Notes: generated by a model not told the origin, from the sequence alone. 64,000 nt of DNA from Xenorhabdus koppenhoeferi (GCF_900116635.1 NZ_FPBJ01000007.1:43558-107557); one strand, 5' to 3'. Counted from the stretch's first letter, positions 7,436 to 18,776 are shown. Numbers and translations are program-made.

Positions 7436-8464
7436 ATGGTATCCACGCATATTGGTTTTCCGATGGAAACCGTTGCTGTATTTATTATTCTGTCGGTTGG
7501 TGCACTCTTTATCGATCTCTTTATGCATCGTGATGATAAGCCGATTTCGCTGCGTAGTGCCGCACTTTGGTCTATTTTCTGGATCGCGATTGCTTTTGTT
7601 TTCGCAGGCTTTCTGTATATTCATCACGGGACGGAAACCGCCAGCCTGTTTGTCACGGGCTATGCGCTGGAAAAAGTACTTTCCGTCGATAACCTGTTTG
7701 TCATCATGGCTATTTTCTCCTGGTTCTCTGTTCCGGATCGCTATCGCCACCGTGTCCTGTACTGGGGGATTATCGGTGCTATCGTTTTCCGTGGAATTTT
7801 TGTTGCCATCGGGACAAGCCTGTTATCACTCGGGCCGTGGGTTGAGGTAGTGTTTGCGGTTATCGTTGGCTGGACTGCGGTTATGATGCTGAAAAGCGGT
7901 GACGACGACGATGAAATCGAAGATTATTCACAGCATCTGGCTTATCGTCTGGTGAAGCGTTTCTTCCCAATCTGGCCGAAACTGCGTGGTCATGCTTTTA
8001 TACTGAACCAAAAAGAAGTGGACACAGAGCTGGCAAAACAGGAAAACGCCGATGTGAAAGTGGGTCGTGCAGGTAAGGCGGCGCTTTACGCTACGCCACT
8101 GATGCTGTGTCTGGCAGTGGTTGAACTGTCTGACGTGATGTTTGCTTTTGATTCTGTCCCTGCGGTGATTGCTGTCAGTCGGGAACCGTTGATTGTATAC
8201 AGCGCCATGATGTTTGCTATCTTGGGTCTGCGTACACTTTATTTCGTACTTGAAGCGTTGAAAAAATATCTGGTGCACTTGGAAAAAGCAGTCATTGTCC
8301 TGCTGTTCTTTATCGCCATCAAACTGGGTCTGAACGCTTCTGAGCACATATTCCACCACGGCTACTCGATTTCGGCGACAACCAGCCTGCTTGTCGTGAT
8401 TGGGGTACTGGTGGCGGGTATTCTTGCCAGCATGTTGTTCCCGCAAAAAGAAAACGCAAGCTAA
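7436..8464 (+). CDS. terC: Tellurite resistance integral membrane protein TerC
   Basis: This 342-residue protein has about eight to nine hydrophobic segments and matches TerC of plasmid R478/E. coli O157 (346 residues). The TerC signature [11 protein letters not shown] lies near residue 78, and the conserved [15 protein letters not shown] lies near 230. The central charged loop carries an acidic run (GDDDDEIED). TerC is the membrane hub that docks TerB and the TerD-type proteins, and related TerC proteins act in metal handling. It is the third gene of the rightward arm; a short ERIC-type insert separates it from terD. Confidence 0.97.
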   Translation: MVSTHIGFPMETVAVFIILSVGALFIDLFMHRDDKPISLRSAALWSIFWIAIAFVFAGFLYIHHGTETASLFVTGYALEKVLSVDNLFVIMAIFSWFSVPDRYRHRVLYWGIIGAIVFRGIFVAIGTSLLSLGPWVEVVFAVIVGWTAVMMLKSGDDDDEIEDYSQHLAYRLVKRFFPIWPKLRGHAFILNQKEVDTELAKQENADVKVGRAGKAALYATPLMLCLAVVELSDVMFAFDSVPAVIAVSREPLIVYSAMMFAILGLRTLYFVLEALKKYLVHLEKAVIVLLFFIAIKLGLNASEHIFHHGYSISATTSLLVVIGVLVAGILASMLFPQKENAS

Positions 8465-8475
8465 ATCTGGTGAGC

Positions 8476-8535
8476 TATACCAATGGATTGCAAGATGCCG
8501 CCGACAAAGCTGCAACTTGAAAGATGACGGGTATA
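8476..8535. repeat. Short ERIC-type repeat between terC and terD
   Basis: A TATACCAATGG end and a CTTGAAAGATGACGGGTATA end are joined with the usual central part missing (about 60 bases instead of about 127). It lies inside the ter operon and would be transcribed as a hairpin between terC and terD. Confidence 0.75.
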
Positions 8536-8576
8536 AATCTCAACAATTAATTAACAGACTAATAGAGGAAATAACA

Positions 8577-9155
8577 ATGGGTGTATCTCTTTCTAAAGGC
8601 GGTAACGTTTCTCTGAGCAAAGAAGCGCCAAGCATGAAAAACGTTCTGATCGGTCTCGGCTGGGATGCCCGTTCGACTGACGGACAAGACTTCGACCTCG
8701 ACGCATCTGCTTTCCTGCTGACGGCAAACGGCAAAGTGCGCAGTGATGCCGATTTCATTTTCTACAACAACCTGAAATCCTCTGATGGCTCCACCATGCA
8801 CACTGGCGACAACCGTACCGGTGAAGGAGATGGCGATGATGAATCACTGAAAATCAAACTGGATCAAATACCTGCCGATGTAGATAAAGTGGTATTCGTG
8901 GTCACAATCCATGATGCACAAGCTCGTCGCCAGAGCTTCGGTCAGGTTTCCGGTGCTTTCATCCGTCTGGTCAACGATGATACGCAGGTTGAAGTGGCTC
9001 GCTATGATCTGACTGAAGATGCTTCTACCGAAACCGCTATGCTGTTCGGTGAACTGTATCGCCACAATGCGGAATGGAAATTCCGTGCAGTAGGTCAAGG
9101 CTACGCAGGTGGTCTGGCTTCTGTTTGTGCACAGTATGGTATTAACGCTGCTTAA
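8577..9155 (+). CDS. terD: Tellurite resistance protein TerD
   Basis: This 192-residue protein matches TerD end to end: [18 protein letters not shown], the double-acidic calcium sites [15 protein letters not shown] near residue 80, and the ending [10 protein letters not shown]. The ATG at 8577 has a GAGG ribosome-binding site seven bases upstream; the much longer open frame before it reads through the ERIC insert and terC and is not coding. In R478 the set terB, terC, terD and terE is needed for resistance (published genetics). Here terE is absent: the operon ends after terD with a strong terminator, so full tellurite resistance is not assured. Confidence 0.96.
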   Translation: MGVSLSKGGNVSLSKEAPSMKNVLIGLGWDARSTDGQDFDLDASAFLLTANGKVRSDADFIFYNNLKSSDGSTMHTGDNRTGEGDGDDESLKIKLDQIPADVDKVVFVVTIHDAQARRQSFGQVSGAFIRLVNDDTQVEVARYDLTEDASTETAMLFGELYRHNAEWKFRAVGQGYAGGLASVCAQYGINAA

Positions 9156-9220
9156 TTTGAGTATTGCTCAACATAAGAGTTTCAGTGTGAAGATTTAATT
9201 CGTCAGGTCAGACTGAGATT

Positions 9221-9258
9221 AAAAGCCCTGTTTGGCAATATAAGCAGGGCTTTTATTG
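9221..9258. terminator. Bidirectional terminator between terD and carB
   Basis: The stem AAAAGCCCTG/CAGGGCTTTT with a 14-base loop is followed by T-rich sequence on both strands. It serves the convergent ends of terD and carB. Confidence 0.9.
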
Positions 9259-9301
9259 TCTTCTTGTCCCGTCCTAAATGAGGGTATTTTATCTGTTCAA
9301 T

Positions 9302-12300
9302 TTATTTCACAATCTTGGCATGCATTTCCTGTACAGAAATAACCCGCTCAGTAGGATCTGCACTCAGTGCCATAGTTGTTGCAAACCCCCCATTCAGCGT
9401 TGTGTCATAGTGCACTTTATATTGCAGTGCACTGCGACGCAGCAGTTTTGAATCTTCAATCGCCTGACGACCGGCGGTGGTATTGACGATATAGTCATAT
9501 TCACCGTTTTTGATTCTGTCCTGAATATGTGGACGCCCTTCGTGAACTTTATTCACCAAACGTGGGTTGATGCCCGCTTCACCTAATACAATTGCTGTAC
9601 CGTGAGTCGCATCAAGCTCAAAGCCTTGTTTAAGTAACTTAGCCGCTAAATCGACAATACGTCCTTTATCTTCCTCACGAACAGACAGCAATACACGGCC
9701 TTGTTTGCTCATGGTAGAGTTACTGCCCAGCATTGCTTTTGAGAAAGCTTCGGCAAAGGTACGGCCAACCCCCATCACTTCACCTGTAGAACGCATTTCT
9801 GGTCCCAGAATTGGGTCAACTCCCGGGAATTTATTGAATGGCAATACGACTTCTTTCACGGAGTAATAAGGTGGAATGATTTCCTTAGTTGCACCTTGTT
9901 GAAGCAGAGATTGACCTGCCATCACGCGTGCAGCCACTTTTGCCAGCGGCAGCCCCGTTGCTTTGGATACGAATGGTACAGTACGTGCCGCACGTGGATT
10001 CACTTCAATCAGGTAGACTTCGTTATCTTTCACCGCAAATTGGACGTTCATTAAACCACGGACACGCAGTTCAAAGGCCAGCTTTTCAACTTGCTGACGC
10101 ATAACATCCTGAATTTCTGTACTTAAAGTATAAGCTGGCAGAGAGCAGGCAGAATCACCGGAGTGGACACCCGCTTGCTCGATATGTTCCATGATGCCGC
10201 CGATCAGAACGCGTTCACCGTCACAGATAGCATCAACGTCTACTTCAACGGCATCATCAAGGAAGCGATCCAGCAGAACCGGTGCATCGTTGGATACACT
10301 TACCGCAGTCTGGAAGTAACGGCGCAAGTCAGATTCGTCATATACGATTTCCATCGCGCGTCCACCCAATACATAAGATGGGCGAACAACCAGCGGATAG
10401 CCAATTGCATTACCTTTTTCAACCGCTTGTTCGATAGTGCTGACCGTCGCGTTAGCCGGCTGTTTCAGGCCAAGACGGTTAACAGCTTGTTGGAAACGTT
10501 CACGATCTTCTGCGCGATCAATCGCGTCAGGGCTGGTACCGATAATAGGTACACCCGCCGCTTCCAGCTCACGTGCCAGTTTCAGCGGAGTCTGCCCGCC
10601 ATATTGAACGATAACGCCTTTTGGTTGTTCAACACGCACGATTTCCAGTACGTCTTCCAGTGTGACAGGCTCAAAGTAAAGACGGTCGGAAGTATCATAA
10701 TCGGTTGAAACAGTTTCTGGATTACAGTTCACCATAATGGTTTCATAACCATCTTGACGCAGGGCCAATGACGCATGTACACAGCAGTAATCGAATTCAA
10801 TGCCTTGCCCGATACGGTTAGGGCCACCGCCCAATACCATGATTTTTGGCTTGTCGTTATTCGGGTTCGCTTCACATTCATCTTCGTATGTGGAATACAT
10901 GTAAGCGGTATCAGTGGCGAATTCTGCGGCACAGGTATCAACACGCTTATAAACAGGGTACAGCTTGTAATCATGGCGTAGCTTGCGGATTTCTTTACCA
11001 GAAATTCCCACGAGTTTTGCCAAATGTGCATCGGCAAAACCTTTGCGCTTGAGGTGGCGCAGGAAATCAAAAGTCAGGCCGTTTACGCCTTGCTCTGCAA
11101 CTTGTTCTTCCAGACGAATCAACTCTTCAATTTGCACCAGGAGCCAGCGATCGATATTCGTCAGATTGAAGATACCGTCAACGGACATTCCCGCACGGAA
11201 AGCATCAGCAACATACCAAATACGCTCAGCTCCTGCATTTTTCAGTTCACTGCGGATTTTGGTCAGTGACTGTGGGTCATCCAAATTGACTTTTGGATCG
11301 AATCCGGTCGCTCCGACTTCCAGACCACGCAGCGCTTTCTGCAAGGATTCCTGGAAAGTACGACCAATTGCCATCACTTCACCGACAGATTTCATCTGAG
11401 TGGTCAGACGATTATTGCTGCCAGCGAATTTTTCGAAGTTGAAGCGAGGAATTTTCGTCACAACATAGTCGATAGATGGTTCAAAAGACGCCGGGGTACG
11501 TCCGCCTGTGATGTCATTCATCAATTCATCAAGGGTATAGCCGACCGCCAGTTTTGCTGCAATTTTCGCAATTGGGAAACCTGTTGCTTTGGAAGCCAGC
11601 GCGGATGAGCGAGATACACGTGGGTTCATCTCAATGACAATCAGGCGGCCATTTTTCGGGTTCACCGCAAACTGTACGTTTGAACCACCGGTTTCAACGC
11701 CGATTTCACGCAATACCGCCATAGAAGCATTACGCATAACCTGATATTCTTTATCAGTCAGCGTTTGTGCAGGTGCGACAGTGATGGAGTCACCGGTATG
11801 AATACCCATCGGGTCGAGATTTTCAATGGAGCAGATGATAATGCAGTTATCGTTTTTATCCCGCACCACTTCCATTTCGTACTCTTTCCAGCCAATCAGA
11901 GATTCATCGATCAGCAGTTCATTGGTTGGGGAGAGATCTAAACCGCGTTCGCAGATTTCTTCAAATTCTTCACGGTTGTAAGCAATACCCCCGCCTGTTC
12001 CGCCCATAGTAAAAGAAGGGCGAATGATGCAAGGGAAGCCAACGTCTTCGGCCACCGCCAATGCTTCTTCCATCGTATGTGCAATACCAGAACGGGCAGT
12101 ATCCAGACCAATTTTTTTCATCGCTTTGTCAAAACGCTGGCGATCTTCTGCTTTATCAATCGCATCAGCAGTGGCACCAATCATGGTCACGCCGAATTCG
12201 GTCAGCACGCCCTGACGTTCCAGCTCCAATGCGCAATTCAGGGCAGTTTGCCCCCCCATGGTTGGCAGGATTGCATCCGGGCGTTCTTTTTCAATGATTT

Positions 12301-12526
12301 TGCGCACGACTTCCCAGTGAATTGGCTCAATGTAAGTTGCATCTGCCATTTCAGGGTCGGTCATGATAGTTGCTGGGTTCGAGTTCACCAGAATGACGCG
12401 ATAGCCTTCTTCTCGCAGTGCCTTACAGGCCTGTGCACCGGAATAGTCAAATTCACAAGCCTGACCGATAACAATTGGGCCGGCACCTAAGATCAGGATA
12501 CTTGTAATATCAGTACGTTTTGCCAT
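9302..12526 (-). CDS. carB: Carbamoyl-phosphate synthase large subunit
   Basis: This 1074-residue protein is the full-length synthetase subunit (E. coli 1073). It has two homologous ATP-grasp halves: the first begins [20 protein letters not shown], and the second has [13 protein letters not shown] near residue 560. An MGS-like allosteric domain ends the protein at about 935-1074. It makes carbamoyl phosphate from bicarbonate, ammonia supplied by CarA, and two ATP, for arginine and pyrimidine synthesis. It lies 17 bases downstream of carA in the classic carAB operon, and its 3' end meets terD at a shared terminator. Confidence 0.98.
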   Translation of the reverse strand: MAKRTDITSILILGAGPIVIGQACEFDYSGAQACKALREEGYRVILVNSNPATIMTDPEMADATYIEPIHWEVVRKIIEKERPDAILPTMGGQTALNCALELERQGVLTEFGVTMIGATADAIDKAEDRQRFDKAMKKIGLDTARSGIAHTMEEALAVAEDVGFPCIIRPSFTMGGTGGGIAYNREEFEEICERGLDLSPTNELLIDESLIGWKEYEMEVVRDKNDNCIIICSIENLDPMGIHTGDSITVAPAQTLTDKEYQVMRNASMAVLREIGVETGGSNVQFAVNPKNGRLIVIEMNPRVSRSSALASKATGFPIAKIAAKLAVGYTLDELMNDITGGRTPASFEPSIDYVVTKIPRFNFEKFAGSNNRLTTQMKSVGEVMAIGRTFQESLQKALRGLEVGATGFDPKVNLDDPQSLTKIRSELKNAGAERIWYVADAFRAGMSVDGIFNLTNIDRWLLVQIEELIRLEEQVAEQGVNGLTFDFLRHLKRKGFADAHLAKLVGISGKEIRKLRHDYKLYPVYKRVDTCAAEFATDTAYMYSTYEDECEANPNNDKPKIMVLGGGPNRIGQGIEFDYCCVHASLALRQDGYETIMVNCNPETVSTDYDTSDRLYFEPVTLEDVLEIVRVEQPKGVIVQYGGQTPLKLARELEAAGVPIIGTSPDAIDRAEDRERFQQAVNRLGLKQPANATVSTIEQAVEKGNAIGYPLVVRPSYVLGGRAMEIVYDESDLRRYFQTAVSVSNDAPVLLDRFLDDAVEVDVDAICDGERVLIGGIMEHIEQAGVHSGDSACSLPAYTLSTEIQDVMRQQVEKLAFELRVRGLMNVQFAVKDNEVYLIEVNPRAARTVPFVSKATGLPLAKVAARVMAGQSLLQQGATKEIIPPYYSVKEVVLPFNKFPGVDPILGPEMRSTGEVMGVGRTFAEAFSKAMLGSNSTMSKQGRVLLSVREEDKGRIVDLAAKLLKQGFELDATHGTAIVLGEAGINPRLVNKVHEGRPHIQDRIKNGEYDYIVNTTAGRQAIEDSKLLRRSALQYKVHYDTTLNGGFATTMALSADPTERVISVQEMHAKIVK

Positions 12527-12543
12527 TTTTTTTCTTCTCCTGA

Positions 12544-13710
12544 TTATTTAGTGTTCTGAGCATTGGTCTGGCGATATTGTTCGATTAACTCAATAAAATG
12601 ATCGAACAACGAAGCTGTTTCATGTGGGCCAGGGCTGGCTTCAGGATGCCCCTGAAAACTGAACGCGGGTTTGTCTGTGCGATGAATACCCTGCAATGTG
12701 CCATCAAACAGTGATTTATGCGTTACACGCAGGTTGGCTGGCAGTGAGCTTTCATCAACCGCGAAACCGTGGTTCTGTGCGGTGATCATCACAACATTGC
12801 GATCCAGATCTTTAACCGGATGGTTACCACCGTGATGACCAAATTTCATTTTCACGGTTTTTGCGCCACTGGCCAGTGCCAGCAATTGATGACCCAGACA
12901 GATACCAAATACAGGAATTTCGGTGCTCAGGAAGGTTTTGATTGCCTCAATAGCATAATCACAGGGTTCTGGATCACCCGGTCCGTTGGACAGGAAAATG
13001 CCGTCTGGTGCCATTTTCAGCACTTCATCTGCGGAAGTTTTTGCCGGTACAACGGTAACGCGGCAGCCGCGATCTACCAGCATACGCAGGATGTTACGTT
13101 TGACACCAAAATCATAGGCTACAATATGGTAAGGCAGTTCTTGTTCTTTGCGAGTTTCCGGCAGCCCATCTGTCAATGTCCAGCTTCCCTGTACCCACTG
13201 GTAAGATTGCGCCGTTGTGACTTCTTTCGCGAGATCCATGCCCTTCAAGCCCAGGAATGATTTTGCTTTTTCCAATGCAACTTCAACTTGGGCACCTGCT
13301 TCATTACCTGCGATGATACAGCCATTCTGCGTGCCTTTTTCTCTTAACAGGCGGGTCAGCTTGCGTGTATCGATATCAGCGATGGCAACAACATTGTGGC
13401 GTTTCAGATAATCAGACAGGTTTTCTTCACTGCGGAAGTTGCTGGCCACTAAAGGTAAATCACGAATGACGAGGCCTTGGGCTTGGATGGCAGGAGATTC
13501 TTCATCAGCGGCATTGATGCCGACATTACCAATATGGGGATAAGTAAGAGTAACAATTTGGCGGGAATAGGAAGGGTCGGTAAGTATTTCTTGATATCCG
13601 GTCATTGAGGTATTGAAGACCACTTCTCCAACAGCCACACCTTCTGCACCAATGGCGCGACCGTGAAATTGGGTTCCATCTTCCATAACCAATATAGCTG
13701 ACTTAATCAA
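12544..13710 (-). CDS. carA: Carbamoyl-phosphate synthase small subunit (glutamine amidotransferase)
   Basis: This 388-residue protein has the N-terminal CPSase small-chain domain ([16 protein letters not shown]) and a C-terminal class I glutamine amidotransferase. The catalytic cysteine lies in FGICLGHQ (near 270) and the His/Glu pair in [12 protein letters not shown] (near 355). It hydrolyses glutamine and channels ammonia to CarB. The start at 13710 matches the family. The upstream region carries an ArgR-type box overlapping the likely arginine-regulated promoter. Confidence 0.98.
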   Translation of the reverse strand: MIKSAILVMEDGTQFHGRAIGAEGVAVGEVVFNTSMTGYQEILTDPSYSRQIVTLTYPHIGNVGINAADEESPAIQAQGLVIRDLPLVASNFRSEENLSDYLKRHNVVAIADIDTRKLTRLLREKGTQNGCIIAGNEAGAQVEVALEKAKSFLGLKGMDLAKEVTTAQSYQWVQGSWTLTDGLPETRKEQELPYHIVAYDFGVKRNILRMLVDRGCRVTVVPAKTSADEVLKMAPDGIFLSNGPGDPEPCDYAIEAIKTFLSTEIPVFGICLGHQLLALASGAKTVKMKFGHHGGNHPVKDLDRNVVMITAQNHGFAVDESSLPANLRVTHKSLFDGTLQGIHRTDKPAFSFQGHPEASPGPHETASLFDHFIELIEQYRQTNAQNTK

Positions 13711-13743
13711 AACGCCCTCCAGAATGAATAATTAGTCTAACAT

Positions 13744-13761
13744 ATTGCATATTTATTCATT
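13744..13761. promoter_or_regulatory. ARG box (ArgR operator) upstream of carA
   Basis: ATTGCATATTTATTCATT matches the 18-base ARG box consensus (WNTGAATWWWWATTCANW) at all fixed positions but one. A weaker second half-box may follow three bases later, from 13765, as in the tandem boxes of E. coli carAB. It lies 34-51 bases upstream of the carA ATG, over the probable proximal promoter. Confidence 0.55.
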
Positions 13762-14148
13762 ATTAATGTTTAAAATCAATATTAATCGTGATTTTTGTTA
13801 AAATTTTGGCAAATTGCGCGCATTCTAATGACGAGAGGTGGAGTTGTCTACAAAAAATGGCATTTTCATTGACTTTTTTACAGCGCTCAGCCCTAAATTA
13901 AGTAAATGCAGCTGAAAAAAATAAGGAAAGTAGGTATAAATAATCGATTAATATGAAAGAAAACTTTAAAATTAAAAAAAATGTGCTTTTTTTCTTACTT
14001 ATCGAAAATAAGGCAATAAAAAGACACTCCGTTCCTATAAAAAAAGGAATTAATTTTTGTTTATTAAAAAAAACCATTTATAAGCCATTTAATTACAACT
14101 TTATTGTTTTTATTAATTGTATTTACAATGACTTATAGATTTTATTTA
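13762..14148. other. AT-rich carAB leader/promoter and dapB-carA spacer
   Basis: The spacer is extremely AT-rich. It should hold the distal, pyrimidine-responsive carAB promoter, but I cannot assign its elements. An open frame of 61 codons (13953-14138, rightward) is rich in Lys, Asn and Phe and looks like a by-product of base composition, not a gene. Confidence 0.4.
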
Positions 14149-15027
<879 letters not shown>

Positions 15028-15140
15028 TTAACTGTCAGGAGATGGCTGCACCAGCCTTATAGTCAGACAATTAGAAAAACAGGGATCAGGCAGGAAATTA
15101 TAAAAATGACTAAACAGCTAAGTATTCTAACTAAGTGTTC

Positions 15141-15206
15141 TAACTAAGTGACTGGAGTAAGTGAACGCAGCCAACAAAGCAGCAACTTGAAAGATGACGG
15201 GTATAT
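15141..15206. repeat. Half ERIC repeat
   Basis: The segment GTGACTGGAGTAAGTGAACG followed by AGCAACTTGAAAGATGACGG and GTATA is the right half of an ERIC element. Its left half is missing. It lies in the dapB-AraC spacer (14971-15428), which otherwise shows no gene. Confidence 0.75.
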
Positions 15207-15370
15207 CAGATTTGATAGTGCAATATTATTATAATATGTATCGTTAATTTTCAGAGTTTGACAATAAATTATAAAACACGTTTACTTCAATTTGAGTAGC
15301 AATTTTATACAAAAATGGGTAACTGTTTTATCAATTTCCTTTCAGTATAAGAATAGGTTTCAATTTATAA

Positions 15371-15418
15371 TTATACCCAATGGATTTTGAGCGGTAATCT
15401 GAAAGACGAAAGCTATAG
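15371..15418. repeat. Short degenerate ERIC-type repeat just upstream of the AraC gene
   Basis: TTATACCCAATGGATTTTGA is followed by CTGAAAGACGAAAGCTATA, giving the two ERIC ends with almost no centre. It ends about 10 bases from the AraC start, so it lies in or next to that gene's leader. Confidence 0.6.
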
Positions 15419-15428
15419 GTGATTATTG

Positions 15429-16274
15429 ATGGTTGAGCAGGAAAATGTAAAAGAAAGTACCCATTTCTTTCATCTGAAAGAATTTAATGGATTGGAGATG
15501 CTCAGGGCAAAATACCATAATCAAGTGTTTTCCCGCCATGTGCATGAAGCTTTTTGTATCGGTGTTATGGAAGAAGGAGCCCAGCGTTTTCACCGTACGG
15601 GAATAGAACATATTGCACCTAAAGGCGATATTATTCTGATCAACGCAGATGAAATCCATACAGGATCTTCTGCTGTACAAACGGGATGGTCATATCAGGC
15701 AATATACCCATCACCTGAACTACTGTGTTCATTGTCACGGGATTTTAAATACGCAAGTGGTTCAATCCCTTGGTTTCCTTCTGCTGTTGTACACGATCCC
15801 GGTTTATCCGAGCAGTTGCTTATGACGTTTAATCTCTTGGTTCAGAATGGCAATACTTTGCTCAAAGAAACTATGCTGCTTTCTTCACTTGCCTGGTTAA
15901 TCATGCGATATGGTCAGACATATATTACTGGGCCGGAATTATCGGATGCAGAAAAACAGATATTCGTGATCAAGGAATATATTGATGCTTATGCAGAAAA
16001 TGATATATCTCTCAATCAATTAGCGGAAATGACACAATTGAGTCCATGGCATTTTTTACGGCAATTCAAGAAAATCATCGGGGTAACCCCACATGTTTAC
16101 CTGATCTTAGCTCGTTTACGCATGGCGCGAAGGTTATTGATTGAAGGGAATTCCATATTGAATGTTGCCATCCGCTGTGGTTTCTCAGATCAAAGTCATT
16201 TTAACCGCCATTTTAAAAATGCAGTGGGTATTACTCCCGGTATGTTTGTACGTTCCTTGCAAAAATCTTATTAA
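15429..16274 (+). CDS. AraC-family regulator of the AzlCD/desaturase cassette
   Basis: This 281-residue protein has an N-terminal cupin-type sensor (about 20-100: FSRHVHEAFCIGVMEEGAQ, then LINADEIHTG). The C-terminal double helix-turn-helix of AraC type spans about 180-278 (ISLNQLAEMTQLSPWHFLRQ; then ILNVAIRCGFSDQSHFNRHF). The ATG at 15429 has AGGTGA eight bases upstream; a TTG one codon earlier is possible. The sensor resembles regulators found beside amino-acid exporters. It stands directly before azlC in the same direction, so it most likely controls the next three genes. It has lower GC than its neighbours, in keeping with transfer. Confidence 0.85.
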   Translation: MVEQENVKESTHFFHLKEFNGLEMLRAKYHNQVFSRHVHEAFCIGVMEEGAQRFHRTGIEHIAPKGDIILINADEIHTGSSAVQTGWSYQAIYPSPELLCSLSRDFKYASGSIPWFPSAVVHDPGLSEQLLMTFNLLVQNGNTLLKETMLLSSLAWLIMRYGQTYITGPELSDAEKQIFVIKEYIDAYAENDISLNQLAEMTQLSPWHFLRQFKKIIGVTPHVYLILARLRMARRLLIEGNSILNVAIRCGFSDQSHFNRHFKNAVGITPGMFVRSLQKSY

Positions 16275-16384
16275 CTTCTTTAAGAAGTTTTCCCTCTAAA
16301 TAATTTTATCAGTGAATTAACAAATTATTTAACCGCAATTTTATTCAATATTCCGGCTTTAACTATTTGTAAGCTAATTTTCTA

Positions 16385-17155
16385 ATGACTAGCTTTCAAC
16401 TTATTGATGTAGATTACATTATGGAAAAATCATTCTCCGATCCGAATATTGATATTCAGTCGAAAGCTTCTCCCTGGAGGGGGTTTTGGTCAGGCATGTA
16501 TAATATGTTGCCGCTTTGCTTATCAGTTATCCCTTGGGGGATATTGGCAGGTTCTGTTGCTGTACAATCTGGCCTGACTTTAGGTCAAAGTATTAGTATG
16601 TCAGCTATTTTATTTGCAGGGGCGGCACAGTTAGTGACTCTGGGGTTATTGTCATCAGGTGCGAGTATATTTACCATTATTATTTCTGTCTTCTTTATTA
16701 CAGCTCAGCATTTTCTATATGGCTTGACATTGCGTGAATATGTTGCGGTGTTAAAAGCTCGTTATCGATTGCCAATCGGCTTTTTACTAACAGACGAGTT
16801 ATTTGCCCTCAGTAGTGCCCAGAAAAATAAACAGATTTTAACGCCTGGTTATATGATTGGTGCTGGTTTATGTTTTTATTTGTGTTGGAATCTGTTTAGT
16901 TTGTTGGGGATTCTCATGGCTTCCTCTATCCCTGATCTTGCAAAATATCATCTGGATTTTTCTATTGTTGCCACGTTTATCACTATTGTTGTACCTATGA
17001 TTAAAAAGCTTAGCGTGATATTAGGTGTTTGTTTTTCTTTATTTTTATCTATGTTGTTATCTTACTTGCATGTTGAGGGGGCAATTATTATAGCAGGTGT
17101 GAGTGGCATGTTCTTTTCTGTATTTATTGCTAGATTGGCGAAAGAATCAATATGA
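16385..17155 (+). CDS. azlC: AzlC-family branched-chain amino-acid exporter, large subunit
   Basis: This protein is up to 256 residues long, with the AzlC pattern WSGMYNMLPLCLSVIPWGILAG and ILFAGAAQLVTLGLLSSGAS, several membrane segments, and the conserved FITAQHFLYGLTLRE and LLTDELFAL. AzlC with AzlD (as in YgaZ/YgaH) exports branched-chain or related amino acids across the inner membrane. Starts at 16385 or 16421 are both possible. Its 3' end overlaps azlD by four bases (ATGA). The substrate here is not known; the desaturase downstream hints at a modified compound. Confidence 0.85.
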   Translation: MTSFQLIDVDYIMEKSFSDPNIDIQSKASPWRGFWSGMYNMLPLCLSVIPWGILAGSVAVQSGLTLGQSISMSAILFAGAAQLVTLGLLSSGASIFTIIISVFFITAQHFLYGLTLREYVAVLKARYRLPIGFLLTDELFALSSAQKNKQILTPGYMIGAGLCFYLCWNLFSLLGILMASSIPDLAKYHLDFSIVATFITIVVPMIKKLSVILGVCFSLFLSMLLSYLHVEGAIIIAGVSGMFFSVFIARLAKESI

Positions 17156-17463
17156 GCTGGACATTGATTTTTATTTTAGCCAGTATTGTTTTTTTAAATA
17201 GATATATTTTTTTAGAACCTAAAATGCCGGTAAAGTTACCAAGAATATTAAATGAGTCACTTAAATATTCCGCACCGTGCTTACTTATTGCAATATGTGG
17301 GCCTATTATATTAATGGAACATGGAGAATTAAGAAAGTTACCCAATAATCCGTATCTATGGGGAGCGTTGCTGACGACTATATTTGCTTTTTTTATTCGT
17401 AATATTGTTGTTTGCGTTATTGTTAGTCTGATCGCGTTTTATATTTTATCCGTTATCTTATAG
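17152..17463 (+). CDS. azlD: AzlD-family exporter small subunit
   Basis: This 103-residue protein with about four membrane segments has the AzlD-like LKYSAPCLLIAI and LLTTIFAFFIRNIVVCV segments. AzlD proteins are the small partners of AzlC. It is translationally coupled to azlC and followed after 13 bases by the desaturase gene, which has a GGAGG ribosome-binding site. Confidence 0.82.
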   Translation: MSWTLIFILASIVFLNRYIFLEPKMPVKLPRILNESLKYSAPCLLIAICGPIILMEHGELRKLPNNPYLWGALLTTIFAFFIRNIVVCVIVSLIAFYILSVIL

Positions 17464-17476
17464 ATAGGAGGGAATT

Positions 17477-18634
17477 ATGAAAACAGGAAACGAAGTTTAT
17501 AAGGAGTCTACTGATATTCGAAATACTTATAGAATCTTACCTTTTCAAGGCGCATGGACTTGGCTGACGGGAAAAGATATTCCTGATAGGAGGCCATTAT
17601 GGAAATCAAGTTCTATTGAAATGATTTTCTGGTCAATTAGCTGGATTGTGGTTGGTACATTACTTATCCACTGGTCGCTTACCAGCGAAATGTCACTGTT
17701 TTTTACCATTGTTATCTATATCATAGGTGTTTTATTTTCTGCTTCAGGTGCCAGGTATGTTGTTGCCACAATTATTCATCAAGGCGTGCATGGCAATTTA
17801 CTATCAATTCAAACAGGTAATAAAATACTATGCGAAATTTTTTCAACAATATTGATTACCCAACCTTATGATTCATATCGTAAATTTCATATCTATGAGC
17901 ATCATGGCAAAGATTTTTCAACAATAGAGGATAAAGATCTCGCTGCAATATATAAATTAGGCTTTATCCCTGGAAAGTCTAAAAACCGGCTTTATCTGAA
18001 TTTACTTTTAACTTTACTTAGCCCATATTTTCATTTGTCATATTTTATCGGTAGAACTAAATCAAATTTAATAGGCGTTCCAAAATATAGATTTATTATG
18101 ACAATCATTCAACTCATGGTATTAGGTTATCTAATTTGGTATTTAGGTATCGTTTCTTTTCTTCTCATGATCATTGTTCCTTATGTAATAGTTTACCAAA
18201 TCGCATCATTATTACATTTAATAACAGAGCATGTTTGGTTATTACGTAAAGAAAAAGAAACTATTCGTGATAGTCATATCAATAATTCTCTAGGTCGTTT
18301 CTGTGGTTCACCTTGCCCCAAGAGTTTTGCCTTAAAATATTGGCCTCAGTGGGTAATTTGGTCTATCGCACACTTATTCTATCATCTGCCTATTAGAATG
18401 CTGGTAGTACAAGGGTCACTCGTATGCCATGACTGGCATCATCGAGTAAGTAGTGTGAAAGACTGGTATAATTATGCGGCACTAAGGGAAGCTGATGCTG
18501 AAAAATTAGCGAAAGAAGGTCGTTATGATTACACCGAATTTTGGGGTTTTCATCATTGTTTGGATTATGTATTAACAATGATAAATCAGGCTGAATCAGT
18601 AGAGATTGGTGATTTTAAATATAGACTTAATTAA
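17477..18634 (+). CDS. Membrane fatty-acid-desaturase-like di-iron enzyme
   Basis: This 385-residue membrane protein carries the histidine boxes of the integral-membrane desaturase/hydroxylase superfamily: HQGVH at 101-105, HIYEHH at 138-143, HLITEH at 247-252 and HDWHH at 318-322. These should bind a di-iron centre that inserts a double bond or hydroxyl using O2. Hydrophobic segments lie at about 47-100 and 205-245. It is unlike housekeeping fatty-acid desaturases in context, since it is coupled to an AzlCD amino-acid exporter. The family is known to act on amino acids too: RtxC desaturates dihydrorhizobitoxine. I infer an exported, desaturated or hydroxylated small molecule as one possibility; a lipid substrate is the other. 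DNA is clearly AT-rich. Confidence 0.8.
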   Translation: MKTGNEVYKESTDIRNTYRILPFQGAWTWLTGKDIPDRRPLWKSSSIEMIFWSISWIVVGTLLIHWSLTSEMSLFFTIVIYIIGVLFSASGARYVVATIIHQGVHGNLLSIQTGNKILCEIFSTILITQPYDSYRKFHIYEHHGKDFSTIEDKDLAAIYKLGFIPGKSKNRLYLNLLLTLLSPYFHLSYFIGRTKSNLIGVPKYRFIMTIIQLMVLGYLIWYLGIVSFLLMIIVPYVIVYQIASLLHLITEHVWLLRKEKETIRDSHINNSLGRFCGSPCPKSFALKYWPQWVIWSIAHLFYHLPIRMLVVQGSLVCHDWHHRVSSVKDWYNYAALREADAEKLAKEGRYDYTEFWGFHHCLDYVLTMINQAESVEIGDFKYRLN

Positions 18635-18737
18635 AATAAAACATCATTAAATAGTAATGTAAGAAATAATTAACGTTAGTTCATTAACAACAATAATTTA
18701 TTATTAATAAGGATTTTTATCTAATGGATAAATCGTT

Positions 18738-18776
18738 AGGTCTATCATTAGTAGATTAGATTATTATGATAGACCT
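18738..18776. terminator. Terminator-like hairpin after the desaturase gene
   Basis: AGGTCTATCAT (18738-18748) and ATGATAGACCT (18766-18776) form a perfect 11-base stem, followed by ATTTGATATTT. It is the probable end of the AraC-AzlCD-desaturase transcript. Confidence 0.6.

Noticed and set aside
8400..8576. Long N-terminal extension of terD
   Set aside because: It would read through the terC end and an ERIC repeat; the ATG at 8577 has a proper ribosome-binding site and matches TerD.
13953..14138. 61-codon rightward frame in the carA-dapB spacer
   Set aside because: The composition (Lys, Asn, Phe, Ile) is what very AT-rich DNA gives by chance; no ribosome-binding site.
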